Shown piece by piece: positions 1 through 6,238 of a stretch of 13,479 nucleotides of DNA. The stretch comes from JACJXF01 sp964349045 (GTDB taxonomy: Bacteria; Bacteroidota; Bacteroidia; Bacteroidales; GCA-2748055): contig CAYGFI010000133.1 of assembly GCA_964349045.1 (NCBI GenBank), positions 1 to 13,479 of the forward strand. The letters are read 5' to 3'. The notes below the pieces were generated by a model that was not told the DNA's origin, did no database searches, and saw only the letters and a program-made list of their open reading frames with translations. The stretch's first letter is position 1. Every line of letters starts with the position of its first letter. The position numbers and the translations under genes are program-made.

Positions 1-9
1 ATTAAAAAG

Positions 10-41
10 TTTGACAGATTATGTTTTATTTTCTAATATTG
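10..41 (+). promoter_or_regulatory. Weak candidate promoter near the left edge
   Basis: TTTG at 10-13 (within TTTGACA) is followed 20 bases later by TAATATTG at 34-41, which matches the Bacteroidota -7 consensus TAnnTTTG at all but one fixed position. The spacing is close to that family's usual 19-20 bases. In DNA this AT-rich such matches arise easily, and the resulting leader would exceed 300 bases. Confidence 0.2.
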
Positions 42-137
42 AATATTTAAATCTAGATTATATTGAATATTAATATGAAATTAATAATATAGATTTATAG
101 TTAGTTAAGTAAAGAGTGAATACAAACTGGTGTAAGT

Positions 138-192
138 TGAATGTATGTAAAAGTTTTCGCTCAATAATGCGGATTACTTTTGCATACATTCA
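138..192. promoter_or_regulatory. 17-bp inverted repeat, candidate regulator binding site
   Basis: The left arm at 138-154 (TGAATGTATGTAAAAGT) and the right arm at 176-192 (ACTTTTGCATACATTCA) are inverted copies matching at 16 of 17 positions; the single mismatch would be a G-U pair in RNA. The central 21 bases are unrelated. There is no T-run after either arm, which argues against an intrinsic terminator. A third partial copy of the same half-site lies at 243-256. Inverted arms plus an extra half-site ahead of a sugar operon fit an operator for a dimeric transcription factor. No regulator gene is in the window, so the partner is unknown. Confidence 0.5.
175..182 (+). promoter_or_regulatory. 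Candidate Bacteroidota -7 promoter element
   Basis: TACTTTTG matches the Bacteroidota housekeeping -7 consensus TAnnTTTG at every fixed position. It overlaps the right arm of the inverted repeat at 138-192, so a protein bound there could block or steer transcription. A good -33 TTTG is not visible at the expected distance (the region near 151-157 reads AAGTTTT), which keeps confidence low. If used, the leader to the first gene would be about 200 bases. Confidence 0.3.
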
Positions 193-253
193 TTAAAAGA
201 TCAGCTTTAATACCAAATTATTGTTGAAAATTATATTAGAAGATTTGCATACA
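179..253. repeat. Repeated 10-bp word TTTGCATACA
   Basis: TTTGCATACA occurs at 179-188 and again at 244-253, exactly 65 bases apart in the same orientation. The first copy is part of the right arm of the inverted repeat; the second stands alone, with its flanks also partly conserved (243-256 reads ATTTGCATACACTT). An upstream site pair plus a downstream single site is a common operator arrangement. Confidence 0.5.
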
Positions 254-303
254 CTTAAATTATTCTTTTAATATACTGAATATCAGTAAAATGCACAATT
301 TTA

Positions 304-353
304 TTTATATAATTATTAACAGGTTTCAATCGCACAACGCGTTTATATAATTA
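304..353. repeat. 12-bp direct repeat flanking an AACGCGTT palindrome
   Basis: TTTATATAATTA occurs at 304-315 and at 342-353. Between them lies a less AT-rich island containing the perfect palindrome AACGCGTT at 336-343, which overlaps the start of the second copy. The block sits 45-94 bases ahead of the first start codon, a position suited to transcriptional or translational control. A CG-centred palindrome resembles LacI-family operators in general style, but this is only a resemblance. Confidence 0.35.
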
Positions 354-397
354 AAGAGCAAATAAGTTAATAAAACAATAAATTTTTATATATCGAG

Positions 398-820
398 ATG
401 AAAGAAGTTGGAATTATAAATAGAGATATAGCAGCTGCTATTTCAAAACAGGGACATACAGATTTATTAATGGTGGTTGACGCTGGTTTTGCTATTCCAC
501 AAGGGATTGAAGTAATAGATATTTCTTTAGGGGAGAATAAACCCATGATGCTTGAGGTTCTCGCAGAATTAAAAAAGTTCTTTTCAGTTGAAAAAATGGT
601 TGTCGCAAACCAGACTAAAAATGTAAGTCCAACTCTGTTTGCAAATATTTGCAAGTCATTTGGAGAAAATATTCCTGTTGAAACTGTAGATCATTCAGAA
701 ATCAGGGAGATGAGCAAAACCGTAAAAACAGTGATACGTACAGGTGATTTCACTGCTTATGGAAATGTGATTCTGGTTTCCGGTGCAGGGGACAGATGGA
801 AAGTAGAAAAACCAGGTTGA
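398..820 (+). CDS. rbsD: RbsD-family D-ribose pyranase / sugar mutarotase
   Basis: A 140-residue protein, the usual length for RbsD (about 130-140). Family members interconvert pyranose and other ring forms of free sugars in the cytoplasm before phosphorylation. The residues important in characterised RbsD proteins appear at the expected places: His20 in GHTD, Asp28 in DAG, His99, and Tyr121 and Asn123 in the C-terminal AYGN stretch. The GHTD motif and overall spacing favour RbsD over the related fucose mutarotase FucU. No signal peptide is present. It opens the co-directional gene block, 60 bases ahead of the symporter gene. The kinase in the locus looks like a fructokinase rather than a ribokinase, so the true substrate may be a ketohexose or another sugar rather than ribose. 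Family assignment is firm; substrate is open. Confidence 0.88.
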   Translation: MKEVGIINRDIAAAISKQGHTDLLMVVDAGFAIPQGIEVIDISLGENKPMMLEVLAELKKFFSVEKMVVANQTKNVSPTLFANICKSFGENIPVETVDHSEIREMSKTVKTVIRTGDFTAYGNVILVSGAGDRWKVEKPG

Positions 821-880
821 TAATTTCGGGTTAAAGAATTGAAAAAGACACTCATTAATAGTCGTAATTAATATGATCTT

Positions 881-2530
881 ATGAATAATATAAAAATAGA
901 CACAATTGATCTGGTAATTATTATTGTATACATTATTGGTATACTATTTATTGGATTGTGGTCTGTCAGAAAGAGCAAAATGACCAGCGACAACTATTTT
1001 TTGGCAGGTCGAGGTTTAAAATGGCTCATAGTTGGAGCCGCCCTTTTTGCATCCAATATTTCGACCATCCATATGGTGGGTTTAGCTGCTTCGGGCTATA
1101 ACGATGGTTTGGTTTGGGGTAATTTTGAATGGATGGCAGTTTTTACCCTTATTTTGTTAGGATTGATTTTTGCGCCGTTTTATATTAAAACCAGGATTGC
1201 AACCCTTCCGGAGTTCCTTGAAAAACGATATGGACCATCATCAAGGACATTCCTTGCATTTATGGGGATACTTGCCGCATTGTTTATTCACATGGGAATG
1301 AGCCTTTATGCCGGAGCTGTGGTGTTCGAATCTTTCTTCGGCATTAGTGTTATACATTCTATTATATTAATTTCACTTGTAACAACAGTTTATACAGTTG
1401 TTGGTGGGCTAAAAGCAGTAATGGTAACCGAATCGGTGCAGACAATAATTCTCATTGTCGGTGCAATATTGGTTACAGTTTTTGGAATACTTGCCTTACC
1501 GGAGCATGGTATTACCACATTGGCGGCATTTAAGGCAGCAGCCAAAGAAGGACAACTAAGTATGTTGCATACTACAAGTTCCTTAAAAGCGCTTAGCCAG
1601 ACAGCAGCAAGCACAGGATTGACCTGGTATGCAGTACTTTTAGGTTATCCTGTTATGGGAATCTGGTACTGGTGTACCGACCAAACGCATGTACAGCGAG
1701 TGTTAAGCGCCCGCTCAGTGGATGATGCTCAAAAAGGTTCATTGTTTGCAGGTGTATTGAAAATTCTTCCTGTGTTTATTCTCGTACTGCCTGGTGTTAT
1801 TGGGTATGTTTTATTTAAAGATCTTATTGGAACAGACGCAAACCAGACCTTTCCTATTCTTATAAAACAATTATTGCCCATAGGTTTAAAAGGTATTGTT
1901 GCAGCAGCATTGCTGGCTGCATTAATGAGTGTGCTCGCTGCTGCGCTAAATAGTTCAGCTACGCTTGTTTCAGTGGATATTGTGAAGCGGTTAAGACCGG
2001 CAACAACCGATAAAGGTCAGGTTCTTATAGGCCGTATCGCAGCAGTATTAATTATGATTATTGCTATGTTATGGTCAACACAGGGAGGGAAATTCACCAG
2101 TATTTTCGAAGCAATCAACAAGATTGCTGCTGCAATGGCTCCACCTATTACAACTGTATTTCTGCTTGGAGTATTTAGCAAACGAGGAACAAAAGAAGCT
2201 GCTATTGTTACGCTGTGGGTTGGTTTCTTGCTTGGTGTAATCTCATTCTGTTTAGACTTCGTTCCAATAAGCGGTAAAATGTATATTACTGAAGGCCTTG
2301 GAATACCCTTTATGATGCAAGCCTGGTGGTTATTCTGCTTATGCTGCGTTATTTATTATGCAGTAAGTTATCTTACACCAAAGCCAGATCCCGCTGTAAT
2401 TGCGGAATGCACTTGGAAAAGTCCTCTTGCAGTAATTACCGAAGGCAAATTTAAAGGTATTGGCGATGTCCGGCTCTTAGCCGGTTTACTCCTGTTAGTT
2501 ATGATTATTTTGTATTCAATCTTTGGCTAA
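881..2530 (+). CDS. Sodium/solute symporter (SSS family), probable sugar or polyol importer
   Basis: A 549-residue, strongly hydrophobic inner-membrane protein with many membrane spans, close in length to the sodium/galactose symporter vSGLT. Family hallmarks are visible: DNYFLAGR near residues 37-43, the GGLKAV...TESVQ stretch at 175-187, WYWCTDQ...QRVLSA at 262-277, and NSSAT at 357-361 in the helix that contributes to the sodium site in this family. SSS proteins couple sodium entry to uptake of sugars, polyols, amino acids or organic acids; sitting between a pyranase gene and a dehydrogenase gene suggests a sugar or alditol. It would carry across the inner membrane what SusC/SusD deliver to the periplasm. 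A tiny upstream reading frame (ATG at 873) ends in a TGA that overlaps this start codon. Confidence 0.9.
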   Translation: MNNIKIDTIDLVIIIVYIIGILFIGLWSVRKSKMTSDNYFLAGRGLKWLIVGAALFASNISTIHMVGLAASGYNDGLVWGNFEWMAVFTLILLGLIFAPFYIKTRIATLPEFLEKRYGPSSRTFLAFMGILAALFIHMGMSLYAGAVVFESFFGISVIHSIILISLVTTVYTVVGGLKAVMVTESVQTIILIVGAILVTVFGILALPEHGITTLAAFKAAAKEGQLSMLHTTSSLKALSQTAASTGLTWYAVLLGYPVMGIWYWCTDQTHVQRVLSARSVDDAQKGSLFAGVLKILPVFILVLPGVIGYVLFKDLIGTDANQTFPILIKQLLPIGLKGIVAAALLAALMSVLAAALNSSATLVSVDIVKRLRPATTDKGQVLIGRIAAVLIMIIAMLWSTQGGKFTSIFEAINKIAAAMAPPITTVFLLGVFSKRGTKEAAIVTLWVGFLLGVISFCLDFVPISGKMYITEGLGIPFMMQAWWLFCLCCVIYYAVSYLTPKPDPAVIAECTWKSPLAVITEGKFKGIGDVRLLAGLLLLVMIILYSIFG

Positions 2531-2593
2531 ACAGTTCTCGTCAATTTATTTCATTATCAAGTATTAACAATATAATTCTTTGAATTTATTATT

Positions 2594-3616
2594 ATGAGAC
2601 AAGCAATTATGGTTTCCCCCGGTATAATTGAATTCCGTGAAATTCCCGAACCCGGTCAGTTAAAAGATAATGAGATCCTATTAAGAATTAAAAGAATAGG
2701 CGTTTGCGGCTCTGACATTCATGTGTTTCATGGAAAACATCCCGCTACCCCCTATCCCGTGGTACAGGGTCATGAATATTCGGCCATAGTTGAAGCAGTT
2801 GGACAAAAAGTAACTAAAGTGAAGCCAGGAATGAAGGCTACAGCCCGTCCGCAACTTGTTTGCGGAGAATGCGGGCCATGTAAAAGAGGACAGTTTAATG
2901 CCTGCCAGAAATTGAAGGTGCAGGGTTTTCAGGCACCCGGGGTCGCCCAGGACTTATTTGTTGTGACGGATGACAGGATAGTAACCTTCCCCGAAAGTAT
3001 GTCGTTTGAACAGGGAGCCATGATTGAACCCGCGGCGGTTGGAGCCCATTCAACCAATCGAGTATCGTCTTTAAAAGGTAAAAATGTTGTCGTTTCCGGT
3101 GCAGGAACCATTGGCAACCTGGTTGCACAGTTTGCAATTGCAAGAGGAGCAGCTAAAGTCCTTATAACTGATGTAAGTGATTACCGCTTAAATATTGCCA
3201 AGCAGTGTGGTATTAATCGTGCACTTAACATAAAAAATATTTCTTTTGAAGAAGGAGTCAAATCTTTCTTTGGCGATGAAGGCTTTCAGGTCGGGTTTGA
3301 AGCAGCAGGTGTTCAGGCATCATTGGATGGTCTGATACAATTTGTTGAAAAAGGAGGGGCAGTAGTAATTCTTGGAGTTTATTCCCAGAATCCGGTTGTT
3401 AATATGTTCTATTTAGGCGAGCATGAACTGAATGTTTTTGGTTCGATGATGTACCGTCAGGAGGATTATGAGGCTGCAGCAGAAATGATTGCCTCAGGGA
3501 AAATTATAACCAAACCGCTTCTTACCAACAGCTTCCCTTTTAATAAATACCTGGAAGCATATAAGTTCATAGAAGAACAAGGGGATAAGAGTATGAAAGT
3601 AATGATTGAGTTATAG
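2594..3616 (+). CDS. Zinc-dependent medium-chain dehydrogenase, polyol/sugar type
   Basis: A 340-residue cytoplasmic oxidoreductase of the MDR superfamily (sorbitol/iditol, threonine and L-galactonate dehydrogenase relatives). Catalytic zinc ligands are visible as Cys38 in GVCGSD, His60-Glu61 in GHE, and Glu145 in IEP. All four structural-zinc cysteines are present (90, 93, 96 and 104). The Rossmann motif GAGTIG lies at 169-174, and Asp193 at the end of the second strand suggests NAD+ over NADP+. The likely reaction is oxidation of a secondary alcohol on an alditol or sugar acid to a ketone. The fructokinase-like gene 18 bases downstream would accept a ketohexose, so a hexitol-to-fructose step fits. 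Exact substrate is not decided by the sequence. Confidence 0.85.
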   Translation: MRQAIMVSPGIIEFREIPEPGQLKDNEILLRIKRIGVCGSDIHVFHGKHPATPYPVVQGHEYSAIVEAVGQKVTKVKPGMKATARPQLVCGECGPCKRGQFNACQKLKVQGFQAPGVAQDLFVVTDDRIVTFPESMSFEQGAMIEPAAVGAHSTNRVSSLKGKNVVVSGAGTIGNLVAQFAIARGAAKVLITDVSDYRLNIAKQCGINRALNIKNISFEEGVKSFFGDEGFQVGFEAAGVQASLDGLIQFVEKGGAVVILGVYSQNPVVNMFYLGEHELNVFGSMMYRQEDYEAAAEMIASGKIITKPLLTNSFPFNKYLEAYKFIEEQGDKSMKVMIEL

Positions 3617-3624
3617 AGATATAG

Positions 3625-3640
3625 ATATGAAGATATGAAG
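3625..3640 (+). repeat. Tandem ATATGAAG repeat over the kinase start
   Basis: ATATGAAG occurs twice head to tail (3625-3632 and 3633-3640). Each copy contains an ATG: the first (3627) opens a three-codon frame ending in TGA at 3636-3638, and the second (3635) is the kinase start. The short frame overlaps the true start as ATGA, which could couple translation to the gene upstream. Confidence 0.45.
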
Positions 3641-4557
3641 GAAAAACCTTTAATAGCCGGTATCGGAGAATTGCTCTGGGATGTTTTGCATTCGGGTAAG
3701 CAGCTGGGTGGCGCTCCTTGTAACTTTGCATTTCACACGATACAGTCCGGCTGCGAAGGTTTTATGTTAAGTGCAATCGGCAAAGATGATTTGGGTACTG
3801 AACTGAAGAAAGTCATCCGGGAACTAGGCCTAAGCAATAAATACATTCAGGAAAATGAGTTCCCTACCAGTACCGTAACTGTTAAAGTGGATGAAACCGG
3901 ACATCCGGATTATATAATTCATGAGAATGTAGCCTGGGATCATATTCGATGGAATAAAGATATGGAAAACCTGGCAAAAGAACTGGATGCTGTTTGTTTC
4001 GGCAGCCTGGCACAGCGAAATCCGGAATCTGAGCAAACAATCCGAACCTTCATTTCAGCATTAAAACCGGGTTGTTTGAAAGTGTTTGATATAAATCTCA
4101 GGCAAAGGTATTTCACAAAAGAGAAATTCCCTGACACCCTCATTGGGGTACTCAACGNNNNNNNNNNGAGATTATTATGAATTCAATTATATTTTCAGAT
4201 GTATTGAAGTTAAATGAAGATGAATTACCAATTGTTGCCAGCTACTTTGGTTATAAAGGTGATCATGAAAAACAGATAGATCAATTGCTCAGCAATTCCA
4301 AATTGAAATATATTGTTTATACCATGGGAAGCGGTGGGAGTATTATAAAAAGTGCTGATGAAACATCATTTTGTGAGGCACCAAAAGTGCAGGTTGCCGA
4401 TACAGTTGGAGCGGGAGATTCTTTTACTGCCATTTTCATAGCCGGAATCCTGAAGAGAATTCCATTGAAAGAAATACATAAAAAAGCTACAGAAATATCT
4501 GCTTATGTATGCACCCAAAAAGGTGCAACGCCGAGAATAACAGAGGTAATTTATTAA
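3635..4557 (+). CDS. PfkB-family carbohydrate kinase (fructokinase-like), broken by an assembly gap
   Basis: This is a cytoplasmic sugar kinase. The part before the gap carries GIGELLWDV (9-17), LGGAPCNFAF (24-33) and FDINLRQ (151-157). The part after it carries KLNEDEL and the PfkB signature DTVGAGDSF, with the catalytic aspartate in GAGD. The pattern is closest to bacterial fructokinases, which make fructose 6-phosphate. As written, the frame changes across ten Ns and reads into a TGA at 4178. Removing 4124-4170 joins FTKE directly to IIMNS, restores one frame of 291 residues, and gives the usual spacing between FDINLRQ and KLNEDEL. The gene is therefore probably intact in the organism. An 8-bp tandem repeat at 3625-3640 spans its start. 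Confidence 0.85.
4124..4157. other. Suspect 34-base contig tail inside the kinase gene
   Basis: These bases run from just after the GAG at 4121-4123 to the first N. They encode KFPDTLIGVLN in the kinase frame, which has no place in the fructokinase family spacing between FDINLRQ and KLNEDEL. The sequence directly after the gap begins with GAG again, so the contigs appear to overlap at GAG with this stretch as an erroneous or chimeric end. A real insertion much longer than the drawn gap cannot be excluded. Confidence 0.5.
4158..4167. other. Assembly gap of ten N bases
   Basis: Ten consecutive undetermined bases. The round number suggests a placeholder of arbitrary size. Taken literally it leaves the kinase out of frame, so ten is unlikely to be the true length. 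Confidence 0.98.
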
Positions 4558-4577
4558 CAAATGAACAAAATTGTGAT

Positions 4578-5744
4578 ATGAAAAATTTCAATTTTCACCA
4601 ATCTACTAAAATACTTTTTGGGAAAGGGCGTATAAATGAATTAGCAGAAGTTGCATTGCTATATGGTAAGAAAGCACTTCTTGTCACAACTCCCCCTGCT
4701 ATACCAGCTCTTCAGCAGCAATACGATAAAGTAAAAAAGATACTTACTGATAAAGGTATTGAAGTTACCCATTTCGATGGAGTCATTCCAAATCCAACTG
4801 TGGAGACAATCACAGCCGGGGCGAAAATTGCCAAAGCTTGCGGAGCACAAATGATAATAGGTCTCGGAGGAGGTTCAAGCATGGATACTGCAAAGGCTAT
4901 CTCGGTTGAGGCTACTCACACTGGAATAAGCTGGGACTATTTGTTTTATAAAACTCCGCAACCAGACAAAAAGAAATTATTGCCGGTTATAGCTATTTCT
5001 ACAACTTCAGGCACTGGCTCCCAAGTGACACAGGTTGCAGTTATTACAAACTCTGCAACCAGAGATAAATCAGCATTATATAATAACATTTTGTATCCAA
5101 AAGTGTGTATAGTGGATCCTGAGCTGATGCTCAGTGTCCCGAAATTTGTTACTGCGACAACCGGGTTCGATGTATTATGTCATGCATTTGAAAGTACTCT
5201 TAATCCAGGTACTGGTGCTTATGTCGATTTATTGGCATGGGAAGCAATAGCTATGGTTGTTGAAAATCTTCCAACGTTGCTGGATAACCTGAGCGATTTG
5301 AATCTAAGAGAAAAAATGGCCTGGGCCGATACATTGGCGGGATTGTGCATTGCAAATGCAGGAGTGACTCTGCCACATGGCATGGGAATGGCTATTGGCG
5401 GGATGTACCCGAATGTGGCCCATGGCGAATCTCTTGCGATTGTTTACCCTTCTTTTACAAGGTTTACCTGGAAATCAGCGATTCCTCAATTTGCTAAAAT
5501 CGGTAAAATTCTCAACCCGGAACTTAAGAGTCTGGGAGATGAAAAAGCAGCTGAATGTTCAATTATTCTGATTGATGAGTTTATAAAAAAAATAGGACTA
5601 TGGAAAACCCTTAAGGAAAAAGGCGTGCCTGAAAGTGAGATTGGAGCACTTGCTTTACAATGTATGGTATTACCAGATTATAAAGCAAATCCAAAAATTG
5701 CCACTCAGGAGGAAATGATTAATCTTCTTAAAGCAAGCTTTTAA
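4578..5744 (+). CDS. Iron-containing alcohol dehydrogenase
   Basis: A 388-residue cytoplasmic oxidoreductase of the Fe-ADH family (relatives include FucO lactaldehyde reductase, butanol and 1,3-propanediol dehydrogenases). The nucleotide-binding GGGS lies at 97-100 followed by MDTAKAI. The four metal ligands are visible: Asp198 and His202 in FDVLCHAFE, His267 in LPHGMG, and His282 in VAHGES. Members usually reduce aldehydes or ketones, or oxidise alcohols, with NAD(P)H. The start at 4578 is chosen because the protein then begins with the family's usual N-terminus and lies 20 bases after the kinase stop; an in-frame ATG at 4509 would overlap the kinase. It may recycle the NADH made by the zinc dehydrogenase or reduce an aldehyde from sugar cleavage. 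Substrate unknown. Confidence 0.87.
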   Translation: MKNFNFHQSTKILFGKGRINELAEVALLYGKKALLVTTPPAIPALQQQYDKVKKILTDKGIEVTHFDGVIPNPTVETITAGAKIAKACGAQMIIGLGGGSSMDTAKAISVEATHTGISWDYLFYKTPQPDKKKLLPVIAISTTSGTGSQVTQVAVITNSATRDKSALYNNILYPKVCIVDPELMLSVPKFVTATTGFDVLCHAFESTLNPGTGAYVDLLAWEAIAMVVENLPTLLDNLSDLNLREKMAWADTLAGLCIANAGVTLPHGMGMAIGGMYPNVAHGESLAIVYPSFTRFTWKSAIPQFAKIGKILNPELKSLGDEKAAECSIILIDEFIKKIGLWKTLKEKGVPESEIGALALQCMVLPDYKANPKIATQEEMINLLKASF

Positions 5745-5787
5745 AGAACATAACTCAAAACATTTTCTAATTTTTAATCTAATTACT

Positions 5788-6213
5788 ATGAAAAATCTAT
5801 TGCTAACTTGTATTGTAATCTTCTTTTTCCTGGGCTGCGGCCAAGGAGAAATGGACATTGATAAAGAATGGCATAAAAATGTGAAACGGGTCGGTATGGT
5901 GGTAAAGGTAAAAAAGGATAAGCTTGAGGAATATAAGAAACTACATGCCGATAATAACGCAGGAGTTCGTCATCTACTTACCAAATATGGCATGCATAAT
6001 TTTTCCATCTATCTCGTACAGCTTGCAGATGGCGAGTGGTATGAGTTTGGTTATTATGAATACTGGGGAGATGATTTTGAAGGAGATATGAAAAAGTTAG
6101 ATAACGAGCCTGAAAATAAAATATGGCTTGAAATGTGCGATCCTATTCAGGAAGGAATTCTCCCTGATCAGAAAGGGTGGAAAAACATGGATAGAATTTA
6201 TTTTAACTATTAA
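5788..6213 (+). CDS. Lipoprotein of the L-rhamnose mutarotase (RhaM) family
   Basis: A 141-residue protein with a hydrophobic N-terminus ending in a lipobox (LGC, lipidated Cys17), followed by a domain of about 105 residues resembling RhaM, a dimeric ferredoxin-like enzyme that interconverts the alpha and beta anomers of L-rhamnose. The catalytic pattern Y-x-x-x-H is kept as Tyr49 and His53 in LEEYKKLH, and HNFSIYL matches the next conserved strand. Known RhaM is cytoplasmic, so a lipid-anchored version acting in the periplasm or at the surface is unusual. No rhamnose isomerase, kinase or aldolase is in the window, so the substrate could be another sugar. It is placed just before susC, 43 bases after the iron dehydrogenase. 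The fold call is fairly secure; the activity is inferred. Confidence 0.75.
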   Translation: MKNLLLTCIVIFFFLGCGQGEMDIDKEWHKNVKRVGMVVKVKKDKLEEYKKLHADNNAGVRHLLTKYGMHNFSIYLVQLADGEWYEFGYYEYWGDDFEGDMKKLDNEPENKIWLEMCDPIQEGILPDQKGWKNMDRIYFNY

Positions 6214-6238
6214 TACTATTAAATAATCTATATTGACT

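Larger units (their letters stand above)
1..397. other. Gene-free upstream region with repeats and candidate control sites
   Basis: No convincing coding region lies on either strand here. The DNA is very AT-rich and holds several structures listed separately: a long inverted repeat, a repeated TTTGCATACA word, two possible Bacteroidota-type promoters and a 12-bp direct repeat around an AACGCGTT palindrome. There is also a 12-bp word ATATTGAATATT at 37-48 and again at 60-71, and a TACTGA/TCAGTA inverted repeat at 274-288. Because the first gene begins at 398 and all later genes follow closely on the same strand, this is the most likely place for the operon's main promoter and its control. Confidence 0.7.

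Noticed and set aside
138..192. The inverted repeat as an intrinsic terminator of an upstream gene
   Set aside because: The stem is AT-rich, the loop is 21 bases, and neither strand has a T-run after it.
4158..4557. The kinase as a true pseudogene or two separate genes
   Set aside because: The break coincides with an N gap, and removing the GAG-to-GAG interval restores frame, length and family spacing at once.
4509..4577. An earlier in-frame ATG for the iron dehydrogenase, adding 23 residues
   Set aside because: It would overlap the end of the kinase gene, and the added residues do not resemble the family's N-terminus. The start at 4578 gives the normal beginning of the fold.
398..6213. A fucose or rhamnose breakdown operon, suggested by FucU/RhaM-like and FucO-like relatives
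   Set aside because: The first gene has RbsD features rather than FucU ones, the kinase is fructokinase-like, and no deoxysugar isomerase or aldolase is present in the window.
6233..6238. TTG start two codons before the susC ATG
   Set aside because: The ATG at 6239 directly precedes a standard signal peptide with a basic residue and hydrophobic core; the TTG adds nothing.
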